From positions 43,611,184 to 43,675,183 of the forward strand of contig CM055095.1 of NCBI GenBank assembly GCA_029204225.1: 64,000 nucleotides of DNA. The letters run 5' to 3'. The stretch is from Diphasiastrum complanatum (taxonomy: Eukaryota; Streptophyta; Lycopodiopsida; Lycopodiales; Lycopodiaceae). The notes under the pieces are model-generated. The model had not been told where the DNA came from. It ran no database searches and worked only from the letters and a program-made list of their open reading frames with translations. Shown here in pieces: positions 50,101 to 60,720 of the stretch. The position numbers and the translations under genes are program-made. Every line of letters begins with the position of its first letter. The first letter of the stretch is position 1.

Positions 50101-53100
50101 GCAGGCAGTAAAAACCGCCGCTGCCCCACAAACTGGGTTTTTTTTTCTCTGCTGAGGGCCTGCGGAATAATTGGCTGCAGTCACCCTATGTGGAATTACT
50201 GTCCGCGGCACCCTGCCACCTGTCCACTTCAGGACAGTGCCATGTGGCAGCGTGCGGAGGGGCCAAATCTGTTTTCTTTTTTAAAACTTCAAAAAGGCAT
50301 CAAAACAAATGTTAGAAGGAAATTAAAATGTGAACAACACATTTCCCAAAACTATGAATTTCAAAAGATCAAACCTTTACAAGAAATCCCTTTCGGATCA
50401 ACACACTGCTTTCAGCATACAGTGGTTTTGATACCATATGTTAGACTCTCTCATACCGCATACCTCCAGGTGCTGGTTAGAGACCGAACGATTCACGTTC
50501 CACCTCGTCGCCATAGGACCCAATCCAGGTCGACCCTCCGTGCCCTGGCCTGTGACCGTGTTCTGGCCTATGACCGTAACAAGCAAGATCCGACTTCCTT
50601 CCTAGACAGTGTCTCATACCACTGCCTAGGCTCTCAATCATCTCTCACCTCAAGCTAGCACTCATCCTGGCTGTGCACACCGCTCTCCATCCACCTTCTC
50701 CTAGGTAGATAGAATGGATGACAAATGAGTCCTCCTCCCCTTGTATACCTCCAAGGTGGGAGACTCCAAGCCATGCGCATGTCCTAGATTACGACACGTG
50801 GCAACGATGTAGGTTCACGAATCACTGGTCAAGTCAACAGGCCCAGTCGTCGTCCAGTCTCAAGTTAGGTTTGGGACCCAAGGGAGTTGGGGGTCCCTAA
50901 CACTGGTCTGGTTGGAATAGCTGCTCAAATGTTAATGAGTTGGAAAACTAACTGGCTATGCTTGGGACCTACTTTGAGATGTATCCTAAGAGAGATGTTT
51001 ATAAGGTCAAGATAGTTGCTTCACATCTAAAATGTAGAGCTAAAAATTGCTGGCAAACATATAGATGAATTAGTTTTTATATTCTTGATTGGAGCGCTTT
51101 TCATGATGCTTTGATAGGTCCGTAGTTGCTTGCTCGTCAAAGACATACTATAGACGGGGGGACTGCAACATGTTATAGATGAGGCTTTAGTACAAAGATA
51201 GTCCAAGCAATCCAAAGAGATGACAAATGGCAAGAAGTAACTACAACAGATGACATAGAAGGATCCCGTAGAAGGCCCACCCGTTCCATAGTTTGCGATA
51301 TTTGAATGGATATCCGTGACCAAAGCAATTAGGCCAACTTTGTATATGTAATAGCATGTAAGCGGACCCCTCAAGATCAAAAAATATAAAGGATCCCAAA
51401 AGGTGTGACAGAGAGGAGGCCTAGCTGGAACTGTCGTCCTATATAAAAAACTGAGTTTGTGAAATGCCTCCAATAAAAAAACTCGTGTAGAGACCCCATA
51501 TATAGATAGAATGCGCAAAAGCGAAAGAGTACAATCAAGAGACCAGCCCAGCCAAATGGACCGATGATGCCATATGTTAGAAAACTTCCAAGGCACTTGC
51601 ATAGACCGGGCATGAGTAGAAAATAATGGAGTCCAAGCTCGACGTAGTGAACACACATGTTGAGTAGCCTTAGAAATTGAAACAATTGCAGCCCATGGTA
51701 TTCAAAGGGACCATGAGTACCTAGAAGTAGCTACAATAGAGGACTCAAAATATAAAGTTTAGGAGAACCATCCCAAATGAGGTATTATAGAAGGACCACC
51801 ATGCTTCCATTGCACCAAATAAAGGTAAGCATCTCAAGCTATTCACATCAACCATGCATGCCAAGTAACAATAGGTAGTGGAGGGGATGTTCCAAGCAAT
51901 CTAAAAGGACAAAGAATGTCTAGAAGGATCGTGCTTCTTTGGTTAGTCTTGAGCGGTTTTGCTTCAATAAGCACATTCGAGATGCCCCAAGTGTAGATTA
52001 TTTGACACCATTGTTTCACCTACTATTATGTATGCAGTGGAGGCTTGGTGTACAGGGATTCTTGAGATGGAGTGGACTAGGATTTCTTGTGTATAGGTCA
52101 TGATGCTTGCACGCATGATCTGGGCCAAGCACTTTGTTCCTCACCTTTGTTGTCGTGCCAAGCTCTTGTATCTTCTCAACAGCTTCATCACCAAGGTCAT
52201 CAATTATCATGATACTCGTAGGCTTGTCGTCTCCTACGCGCATATGGCATTGATATTTCAGTTTTACCAAAGGGATCTCACTAGTATATCAGGGGGTTTA
52301 TGTATTGTGCATTTTCTTAGGGATCTCTTGGGGTCAAAACCCGATTTCTACCATTCTAGCTTCCTTGAGTTGGATATTGTTAGAATATCTTAATGGATAT
52401 GCTATGTTAATAAAAAACCTCTACGTTACTTTGACCCAAAAGGTCGAGATATGTGTAACCATTGGTTATTTCTCTGTTGGCCAAGTTAAGTTAGTATTGT
52501 GCCCCCATGTAGAAACTCATGGGTCCAAATTTGTTAATAAAAAACCCTAACTTAGAAGTAGGGGCTTGCTGGTTTTTATTAAGTAGCTTGTTGGTGAAGT
52601 TAGGTTAGACCTAATGATGCTTGTAGAAGAAGTTAGGTTATTTGGACATTGCCCTAATGTTGGGTCAACTATAAATGTATGTCACTTCTTCATTATTCAT
52701 ATATGCAAGCATAGAGCCATTCTTCCTGGAGTGCCACGAGTCTTGAAGGAGGGCAACCAGCCATCTCCTCCTTCATGTGTGTTTGAGATTCGTTGTGTCA
52801 AATGCTTTGCTGTTTGGTTTATGATTTCCTACATGGTATCAGAGCCTTTTGTCAAATCTGGATGCCTGCTGCCTAGCACCCATCTATATGCTATCTCTCT
52901 CCCCTTTCGTCACGAAGAATTAGCTCTAATCTGATTTTTACAAGTGGAGATCTGATTCCAGCCTAATATCGGAAGGTCTACAGGAGGGTGCCCATCTTCA
53001 GCCCTCTTTATGTGCGAAAGGCACATGCAGTATTGACCTATTTTTCAGATTTTTAACTTTGCAGGAGGGTGCCCATCTACATCAAGTTTTGGTCTTCATA

Positions 53101-56100
53101 CGTCACATTTTTTGGCTGAGATTTTCAGATTTGTATGTTAGCAGGAGGGCGCCCTACTATACCTAATTTGTGTGTGATTTAGACACACTTTTGTTGCTGA
53201 TTTTTTCAGATTTAGTTACCTACAAAAGGGTGCTACCTCAAAGCCATTTTTGGTGTCTATAAGAAGCACATGTTGTTGCTGAAAATTCAGATTTCAATTG
53301 TGCATTCGAAGGAAGCAGATTTGTTTTGTTATTGGGTGCTTATCTTCCTTGCTGATTGTCAGTAGGGCAACTATCTTCATTTGCTCCGTACAGTAGCGTG
53401 TCCACTTCCAGTGGTGGTGATCAGCCTTCTACTTCAGATTATTGAGCAGATCTCTTTCAGCTTTCAGTTTGCTGTTTTTGCAAGTAGTTTGTGCTGCTGA
53501 AAAATTTCAGATCTACCGTTTTCGGATCTGTGGCTCCGTATGGAGCTATATGATCGAGAACTTGCTTATTGCCAAAGGCTTGTGGGAGGTTGTCATTGGT
53601 GAAGATGAGAGGCTATTACTATTGCTCCTCCTACTCCTGCTAAGCCACACTCATCTACGGTTTCATCTTCTTTGGCACCTTCCGAGGATCAAAGGAAATG
53701 GGATAGGAGGGATGCTCAAGCCCATTCCGTGATTGCATTATGAGTGAAGAGATCTATTTTGCCTCAAAACCTGGAGGTTCAGCCATCTTCTTTGGTTCAT
53801 TTTTAGCCCAATATACATCAAGAACAGTCCATTTTGCTTCAGGAACGGTGCATGCATGGCGTCTATCCCGAGTACTCTCCATCGAACCATGATACAGGGA
53901 CCCTGAAATAAGCTAGCCACAACCTTATTGACTTCTTTCAGAGCTTCAATGCCGAATATCTTTAAACTGCCTGTTTCATCAATTTTGAATTTTCTGAACA
54001 AGGACAAAGCTATATATATTTATGATCTGTTGAACACAAATGGAAATTTGTCCTCTTTGATTCACCTGCAATGTTGCATATTTTTTTTCCATTAACTTGA
54101 GGATGGTGGATCTGGGCTGCAGATTCTTGGCCAAAATTATGATTCCGGCAGGTTCAAAGGACGTGCCTGTCGGAAAACCTCTTGCCATAGTGGTAAGAAC
54201 TTTCAAGATACGACTCAAAAGTTTTGAGCTTCAACAACATACAGACTGCTCATTGCCTCATTTGTGTTTAGTGCATGTTCACCAGATTCTGAAATTGGCA
54301 CTGCAGGTTGAACGGGCAGAAGATGTCAGTAAGTTTGCTGGCAGTGATATTATTGATCAATCACCAAAGAAGGATCCGGAGCAAGCTGAAAGCAAAAACA
54401 AGACAGATCAGTCAAAAGTCCCTGAGCCTTCAGCAGTCGTGCATAGAGACAGAATAGGCCCTTCTGTGAGGAGGCTTCTTGCAGAGAGTGGAATTGATGC
54501 ATCTTCCATAAACCCAACTGGTCCTCATGGCATACTTGTCAAAGCTGATGTGTTAGCTGCTGTCAAGTCTGGTGTAAAATCAGTGTCAGTTTCCAAAGCT
54601 GAAAAACCTATACCATCCCCTCCTGCTTCTAAGCCGATATCAACCACCTTACCCACAGCACCAACAGCCGCAACTTATGATGATGTGCCAACAACTCAGA
54701 TTCGCAAGGTCTTTTTTGAGAAATAAGCATATTATAGCTTAACCCAGTTACTTCTTTTAGTAACATGACTTTTTGTAAGATTCTATGCTTTATGATCCAA
54801 GAACATGCTTGTGAGCAAAAAATTTAGAGAATATTTGCTGCAATGGACTTCACTTTTATGTCATTTTAATGATATACTTGGATTTTCCGACTCTGTATTT
54901 GGATCAGGGTTTAGGGTTTAGCGATTCCGTCATTCAATGGAGATAGAAGGTATCTGGTACCCGTGAGCAACGTACAGGCTGTTTCCAAGCATCAGCTTTA
55001 ATGCGCGGATTTTCTTTTTTCAGGTTATTGCTAAAAGGCTCTTGGAATCTAAGTATGGCATCCCTCATTTTTATATAAATGCTGGTAAGTATGATCCATT
55101 CACCTCCATTAGGATAAACTTTCTTAAGAGTAAGAAAATAAGGGTTCTGATGGGGCATTTTCAGCTTCATTGTCAAAAGCCCATTTGGCCTTTACCGCCG
55201 TAGATATTTGCCAGCTCCATATCTTTGCCTTCATGGCATACCATACGCAATTTGAGATGAAATTCTAATGTTACATGCTAACTCTGTAGTCTTCATGTCA
55301 CACTGTATGATTTTTGCAGATGCAATGGTGGATGAAATTCTAAAATTGAGGAAAGTGTTGAAAGGTGCATAGCCAACTCCTAAGCATCAACAGCTCGTAT
55401 TATTATGTCTAGTAGTATATTTCAAAATGATTGGTTGTAGTATTGGTACGATGGACAAGTATCTTATTCCAGTATAGGTTTAGGGTTTAGGGTTTATGGT
55501 GCTTTGCTCAAAATGTTGTGATTTACTTGAAACCTTTCATGGTCTTGTTCAAATTGCAGCAAAGCACGGCCTTTCAGTTTCAGTCAATGATTTCATCATC
55601 AAAGCTGCAGCTCTTGCATTGAAAGCAGTACCAGAAGCTAATGGTACGCTGTCATGAGTAACTTTTACTATTGATCAGTCTTTACACACTAGTAATTGCT
55701 AGTCTTTTCAAGCAGCTTGATTCCTTTTTTTTGAATATGGATCTCACAACTTCAGCTCTCAGCATTTAGTATTAAAACTGGTTGAACCTGAAAACTGTGC
55801 AGCATACTGGGATGAGAAGGCAGGTGATATTGTTCTGCACCAGTCGGTTGATGTCTCCGTTGCAGTTGCTACAGACAAGGTAGGGTTGTGGCATTTGTGT
55901 CTTAAGTTGGAATTGATCTGAATAGATTTAACTGTGGCCAAAATTCGGCTGGAATGTTGCTGTCCAAAAATTAATGTATCCTTGCTGGATACTTTCAGGG
56001 ACTAATGACTCCGATTCTGAAGGATGCAAATTTGAAGTCACTTGCGTCCATATCATCTGAAGTACATGCCCTTCCTTTCTCCCCTTACTAAGACATTCCC

Positions 56101-56509
56101 TCTAGTGAAGTAAACTTGGAGTAGCAATATGTGATCTAATGGTTTGAATATGCCATTTGAGGTTTGGTTTGTGTTTATTAAACTGGGCTTTGAGCATTTT
56201 ATTCACATGACGTGCCATGTTACTTAAAGCTGAACCCTGGTGATTACAGGTGAAAGTTTTGGCTGAAAAAGCAAGAAGTGGGAAGCTAAAGCCCCAAGAG
56301 TTTCAAGGAGGCTCTTTCAGGTAATTCGAATCCACTACTTGTTACTGCAGCATTATCTTGATCAGCAGAAGTTTCCCACTCAATTATTCTTTGTTTTTCA
56401 TCTGCTCTTATTTTCCACTGCTTGATTTATTTCTGTACATATGCTTTGCAGCATTTCTAATCTTGGCATGTATTCAGTCGATCGGTTTTCTGCAATTATC
56501 AATCCCCCT

Positions 56510-56567
<58 letters not shown>

Positions 56568-57951
56568 GTGTTGTTTTTTGTTGTCTTCTTGATTCCTTAT
56601 TCTAGCCACAGCTATGTAAGCAAACCTGTTGCCTAAAGGCCCGCAGCATATAGCTTGTACCCAGATCATTTCTCGTCTTCCTAATCTGACTACTAGATGA
56701 ACCATGACAAAACTGAGATTAAAGAAGGGGAACTCTAGTTATCTCTTCAGTCTTACTGAACTCTCCATACTACGGGCTGAGGTATTTGTTGGCATCAATA
56801 TAGTTGCAGATCCAAGACCTATTGGCTTGCCATAAAGTACGACCACGCGAGAGGGTCTCATTGATTGAATCCTCTCTGTTTCTGACATTAATTGCCTTCA
56901 ATTGCTTTTATTCATCCTTGATTCAATGATCTTCAATTATTGAATTTTGCAAACTACTATGCTTTCATGCATGATCCGAGCTAAGCCTTTAGTTCCACAT
57001 TAGATTATTCAAGCCGAGATTGCAGTCACACCTCTGTTGAGGCTATTTTTAGGACGATTGTATGTATTCAGAGACTACCGACTCTTCCCCGATCGCGCTA
57101 TCTTCAGTTGGCTGTCCTATCATCTCAGATGGTACATGACCAGGGCAACCAATTTTTGTGGTACTCCCAGGCTTTTTTTTATTACGCACGTATAGCATGA
57201 CTATCTCAGAGTTATCCGAGGGATCTCGAGGTGGACTCTGAGGAGCATCTTATTTTCAGGTGTCCTCTATATTTTGAGATTAGAGGGCGTTTACATTGCC
57301 GTTTCTGTGATTCCGCAGTCACACTACGCTCTCTTATTTTCTATGTGGACCCACACTCTGTTGCTTTGATGATACATGAGATGTTTCTTCTACGTGCCAG
57401 TAGGACCATTATGGATACATAGGCTCTCAACCCTAGATTACCTCTTTTTTCTCGAACAGACGTTCTAGAGTAGATATTGAGAGTGAGACACTATGTGAGG
57501 ATGAGTCTGATATCCCATCCCATGACTGACATCGTGATTAGAGTTAGCATCTACCACCACAATCGAGATCTGTTCAGAGACATCAGAGACGACGACCCCC
57601 TCATCTTCAACGCCATCTGCAGTGTTGGGAGCATTATCCTTTCTTATTTCAGTAGAGTTCCAGCTCAGCCAGGACTTGTTATCTGACTTTCACATATATA
57701 TACCTCATGGCACTGACCAGTATTTCATTGTATCATGGTATTATTTACAGTATCTACTCATTTATGCAAGGAGCTTTTTTAGCGCGATTTAGAGTTCATT
57801 GAGTTCTTTTAGACCTCATTTGGATGTTCAAAGAGTAGTTTTCATTTTGAGTTTGGTTTTTCAAAGACATGGTTTTATGCTCCTACATAGACTATCACAC
57901 TTGACATGTACTATTTGGTCTTGTATGCTTTTTAGCATTCAAGGACAATAA

Positions 57952-58011
<60 letters not shown>

Positions 58012-58188
58012 CCATTGCATGATCTCCTTGTAGTAGGACATACATTTGTATTGTATATCACTCATGTTTTATAGTATAGATCTATATGCATTTTTTCTTC
58101 ACTGCTTCGGAGATGTCTCATGGGATTTCACTGATACTACACACTTGACATGTACATTTTTCATCTTATAAAAGACATCAATCTCTCT

Positions 58189-58223
<35 letters not shown>

Positions 58224-59595
58224 GTCTGTCCATGAATGATTTGGGTTTTGAATGTTAAAATCTTAATGCATCTTTGCTAGTTCATTATAGGACGTTTAGG
58301 TGGTGCTCGATCTGTGGGACTTGACAATTTGTCAAGAAGCAAGCCCTGAGGGTGAAGAGTGTGTACCGAATGAAATGTCAAGCAAATGCAGTTTGAAAAG
58401 AGAGAAAGAAAGGTGTTGTGCCTAATCAATATATAGGTACTAGATAATTTTGATACCACAACCTCACCGACTCAAGGATGGGGACTACTTCAAAGCATGT
58501 TTGAAGCTACATAGTCAGTTAGATTCTTATTTTCAAGCCAAAATTTCACACTATGAAGATGAGTGAAACGAATCTATGTCGAGAGTGAAGGAGATATATG
58601 ATAAACTACTTACAACTCGAGATCATTGAAGATGTTGCTATCCACAGTCTACCGAGCTCTTATCAAAATTTGGAGACCACATTCATGATAAAAGGGAAAA
58701 CTCCTCCTTTTGGTGAAATTTTCCCAAAGCTTTCTGAATCTTTGTATCAGGTTTTGAATCAAGGACTTTTTTCTTGTGAGAATAGTGCAAATGTCTATCA
58801 CTCACTGGATTGTCCTTAACCTTTACGTAGTTGTTCAAGATTTTAGTGTAGTTAGCTCTCGGCATTGCATATTTGCTTTTTGGGTTTTAGCTGTCTGATG
58901 TTTTGATCTCAAAGGTCTTGACAATTTCTTAATAAAATTGTTGATGTAGATTAACTCCACTGGGAAAACATACCTTTGGATATTTTCCTACTCCTGATGT
59001 ATATGCTGAACATTTATATATCAGTGTTTAATTCCTTCCTACTTCGATGTAATCTGCAATGGTAGCCAATGGAGCATCTTCAGAAATTTGGGTTTGAACT
59101 TTCGAATTAAATATAGACTGTGTATATATGCAGTGCGAATTACGTGTATAATACATCTAGCTCATAGTCATCTTTCTTAACAAAAATCGTGATCCTTACA
59201 AGGGGAGCACATCTCAAATGCAAAAAGCTAATCAGTGGCTTCTTGTGGCTGCTCTTTATCTTTACGCAGGCTGGTATTCTAGCAGTGGGTAAAGGTGAGA
59301 AGACTGTCGTCTGGCATGAATCTGCAGAAGGTGTGTTCTCTTGTTTTATTGAGGAGATCCATTGCCCTTGTCTTTGGGGAAGAAGGTTGGGTGGGGTGGG
59401 GTGGGTTGTTTACACTAAGGCTTGGCATGATGCTTTTTGCTGAACATAATTGGACTCCACAGCTGACATCGGATGTACTTGTATCAGCCCTCATGATATT
59501 TATGTTCCACGCAGGTCAGGGAAGTCCTCGCACTGTCACAAAGATATGTGCTACTTTATCTGCTGACAATCGTGTTTTTGATAGCGGCATTGGAG
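44185..59595 (+). CDS. mitochondrial dihydrolipoamide acetyltransferase (PDC E2), 15 exons
   Basis: E2 of the pyruvate dehydrogenase complex transfers acetyl groups from its lipoyl arm to CoA in the mitochondrial matrix. Exons (all GT..AG, phases agree): 44185-44218, 44346-44395, 44577-44621, 44859-44932, 54123-54192, 54307-54708, 55024-55084, 55320-55364, 55560-55643, 55803-55879, 55999-56061, 56250-56320, 56452-56512, 59270-59330, 59515-59595. One lipoyl domain is present ([16 protein letters not shown] ... lipoyl-lysine [11 protein letters not shown]). The E1/E3-binding domain follows ([20 protein letters not shown]). Then comes the acyltransferase core ([20 protein letters not shown] ... 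[20 protein letters not shown]). It resembles the plant mtE2 LTA3 type, which in Arabidopsis has two lipoyl domains. The usual active-site DHRxxDG is ADNRVFDS here: His is Asn (59568-59570) and Gly is Ser. The start exon(s) and a convincing last exon were not found. Confidence 0.9.
45250..45696 (-). repeat. 3' LTR of the intronic chromovirus
   Basis: 447 bp. It has lost segments relative to the 5' LTR and gained AACCACAA near 45290. Confidence 0.9.
45740..47205 (-). pseudogene. gypsy integrase with chromodomain
   Basis: Zinc-binding region: [20 protein letters not shown] ... [11 protein letters not shown] (about 46950-46830). Catalytic core: [32 protein letters not shown] and [20 protein letters not shown] (about 46790-46530), then [20 protein letters not shown]. 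The C-terminal GPY region is [20 protein letters not shown] (about 46080) with [14 protein letters not shown]. After a stop, [14 protein letters not shown] (about 45810-45770) is the chromodomain. The D,D,E core is scattered over frames. Confidence 0.88.
47215..48490 (-). pseudogene. gypsy reverse transcriptase and RNase H
   Basis: RT fingers are broken at 48300-48480 ([14 protein letters not shown] with stops). The palm is open from 48293: [39 protein letters not shown] and the catalytic [12 protein letters not shown] (about 48060-48025). RNase H is at about 47640-47330 with [20 protein letters not shown] and [20 protein letters not shown] and TDHQALKYI. All catalytic motifs are recognisable but frames are interrupted. 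Confidence 0.92.
48496..49960 (-). pseudogene. gypsy gag and protease
   Basis: Gag: [20 protein letters not shown] and [20 protein letters not shown] (about 49710-49570). A basic linker leads to the zinc knuckle [14 protein letters not shown] (about 49360). After a frameshift the protease domain follows: [20 protein letters not shown], in which the expected catalytic D-S/T-G is D-D-G, then [14 protein letters not shown] (about 48930-48890). The Ser/Thr-to-Asp change in the catalytic triad suggests an inactive protease. Confidence 0.87.
50439..50902 (-). repeat. 5' LTR of the intronic chromovirus
   Basis: 464 bp, TG ... CA on the + strand. It includes a short internal duplication (GTGACCGTGTTCTGGCC near 50550) absent from the other LTR. 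Confidence 0.9.
50908..51890. other. E2 intron sequence, origin unclear
   Basis: Intronic sequence to the right of the chromovirus. A 209-codon minus-strand open frame (51656-51027) has no recognisable domain. The + strand has loosely repeated segments around CAAGCAATCCAAAG and AGAAGGATC (about 51205, 51270, 51895, 51925). Confidence 0.4.
51890..52377 (+). pseudogene. LINE reverse transcriptase C-terminal fragment
   Basis: The + strand reads [20 protein letters not shown], then [19 protein letters not shown] and [18 protein letters not shown] (about 51980-52160). This is the thumb/connection pattern of LINE RTs (KxxLFDTLVxPTLLYxxEVW ... IExVQxxxLRRxI). The ATGCTTGCACGCATGATC ... GCCAAGC segment also matches about 56958-57000, at the start of the other LINE fragment. 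It is truncated at 52377 by the copia LTR. Confidence 0.6.
52378..52833 (+). mobile_element. copia 5' LTR
   Basis: 456 bp, TGTTAGAATATC to GATTTCCTACA. It is followed immediately by the primer binding site TGGTATCAGAGCC (52834-52846), complementary to tRNA-iMet. It is the same family as the LTR at 40926-41380. Confidence 0.88.
52834..53765 (+). pseudogene. copia leader and gag start, truncated
   Basis: The primer binding site is followed by a leader holding four degenerate units of about 80 bp, each starting near CAGGAGGGTGCCCATC (about 52983, 53064, 53142, 53225). Gag begins near 53550 and includes [18 protein letters not shown] at about 53690-53745, a strongly conserved copia gag motif. 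Homology ends soon after 53765. No pol or 3' LTR is present, so this copy is 3' truncated. It lies in the E2 intron. Confidence 0.75.
54906..54921. repeat. short interstitial telomere-type repeat
   Basis: Two to three TTTAGGG-phase units (GGGTTTAGGGTTTAG) in an E2 intron. A second cluster is at 55477-55496. Confidence 0.6.
56514..56565. repeat. (CT)n microsatellite at a splice donor
   Basis: The E2 exon ends CCTCAG at 56512 and the donor GT is immediately followed by (CT)n, so the repeat occupies the +3 onward positions of the 5' splice site. Confidence 0.9.
56950..58008 (+). mobile_element. LINE 3' fragment with zinc-finger end and (TC)n tail
   Basis: The 5' part (about 56955-57180) is RT C-terminal sequence in broken frames ([20 protein letters not shown]). 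At 57231-57422 an open frame has [20 protein letters not shown], the pattern of the C-terminal zf-RVT region of plant LINEs. The C-terminus reads [20 protein letters not shown] ... PAQPGLVI and stops at about 57685. The 3' UTR carries the family block CACTTGACATGTACT ... TGTATGCT-TTTT-AGCATTC ... ACAATAAAGA and then (TC)n at 57954-58008. The hairpin is at 57925-57938. This copy ties the (TC)n-tailed 3' end to a LINE coding region. It lies in the last large E2 intron. Confidence 0.7.
58130..58222 (+). mobile_element. short LINE 3' end, hairpin deleted
   Basis: ACACTTGACATGTACATTTTTCATCTTATAAAAGACATCA followed by (TC)n (58192-58220). It lacks the hairpin between TCTTATA and AAAGACAT. It lies about 130 bp downstream of the other tail. 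Confidence 0.55.
58440..58820 (+). pseudogene. copia gag fragment
   Basis: Broken frames around 58590-58740 read [10 protein letters not shown], then [20 protein letters not shown] and [18 protein letters not shown]. This resembles the copia gag segment with a SLPxSY motif. There is no LTR nearby. Confidence 0.5.
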
Positions 59596-60720
59596 GTAAG
59601 TTGTTTTTGTACTAGCCCAGCCTCTACTTGAAGCAATATAGGCATTCAAACTATCAAAAATTAAAATGTTTGTAAGAGCTTCAGTTTAGGTTTTTTGAAA
59701 TTCCGCTGTCACAAGCATCAGTACTACATCATCTGTTGACCATTATGTTTTTGAAAGTAAGTGGGTTCCTTCTGAAAAGCAAAAGTTCTTTACTGAAGAA
59801 CCGTAAGTTATCAGATTTGAAGATGCTTGTGACTGGGAGCTGATAGCCCATATGTTTTTTAAATGTATTGGGGGGATACATGTTGCAGCTCGTTTTCTAT
59901 CAGCTTTCAGTGCAAATTTGGAGGACCCCACTCGCATGTTATTGTGAGTCAAATTGTATGCAGGAAACCTGTGTAGTTTTTACGGCTTCATCATTGAATA
60001 AAGCAAATCTTGAATATAGGAGGAAATCTTTGGCCAGCACTGCTTCATCAGCACCCATTGGAAGACTTTTGAATAATACTATAATGTGACATTTTTGTTG
60101 CAATTCTTGGAATGCAAATAGGAGGATGCTTTTCATCTCACAGTATGTTCATTGCATGTGGGCAAAAGTCTGAGGACTTCTGAGGCAGAACTAAAAAATT
60201 CCTTGGAAAAAGGGAATGGGTCTTGCTAGTTGTGCATATGAGCATGCCAGGTTTGCAGGTGGGTGCAATAAGTTAGACAACTGTACAGTTCTACCTTGCA
60301 ACTGGGGTGCATACCAGTCCAGATGTTACTTTGTAGCTGGAAGGCATAGTGTCAGCATTCTTGTCTCTGGGCAGTGAATTGCGTTCGAGCCCATTCATGG
60401 AATATAAAAGTATGAAGAAAGCTTTGTTATCTGTCTTTGTTCACATTTAGAAACATATTTTACTTGGAAATTGATGCTGCTATGCAGTTTCTATGAGCAT
60501 TTGTCAGCGCCGCTTGACAATTTGGATGTATCATTTGCATCCTTGGATTTGTAAAAGTCTCACCGAAAGTGAGAACATAGTTCTTGCGATTTTGAAAGAA
60601 CTGTGATGCAAGTGCTTCCAGGCATACTTTTTGATCTTTTTGATCTTTCTGGTCTATGGTTGGCCTAATGCTCAAATTGGTTCTTTTGACATTTTCTTTT
60701 ATGACTGAAGGTATTTAATG
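59596..60720. other. E2 3' region, last exon unresolved
   Basis: A C-terminal exon encoding the last about 15-20 residues of E2 is expected after 59595. A candidate follows gcag at 60487, where one frame reads FYEHLSAPLDNLDVSFASLD and stops, but its phase does not agree with the preceding exon. The exon may be lost or changed. Confidence 0.4.

Larger units (their letters stand above)
45250..50902 (-). mobile_element. Ty3/gypsy chromovirus inside an E2 intron
   Basis: Full-length element inserted in intron 44933-54122, opposite to the gene. LTRs are 45250-45696 and 50439-50902. On the + strand they start TGTTAGACTCTC and end CCCTAACA (CCCTAACG in the left copy). Target duplications TTGGT and CTGGT (45245-45249, 50903-50907) match at four of five positions. 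The primer binding site TGGTATCAAAACC (minus) lies two bases inside the 5' LTR, a tRNA-iMet type. The polypurine tract TTAAGGGGGAGGGAA (minus) abuts the 3' LTR. The LTRs differ by several indels, so it is older than the element at 24391-29253. Confidence 0.92.

Noticed and set aside
51027-51656. A 209-codon minus-strand ORF in the E2 intron
   Set aside because: No recognisable domain, and composition like the surrounding intron; likely chance.
60488-60560. Last exon of E2
   Set aside because: The readable frame FYEHLSAPLDNLD does not agree in phase with exon 59515-59595 and the match to E2 C-termini is weak.
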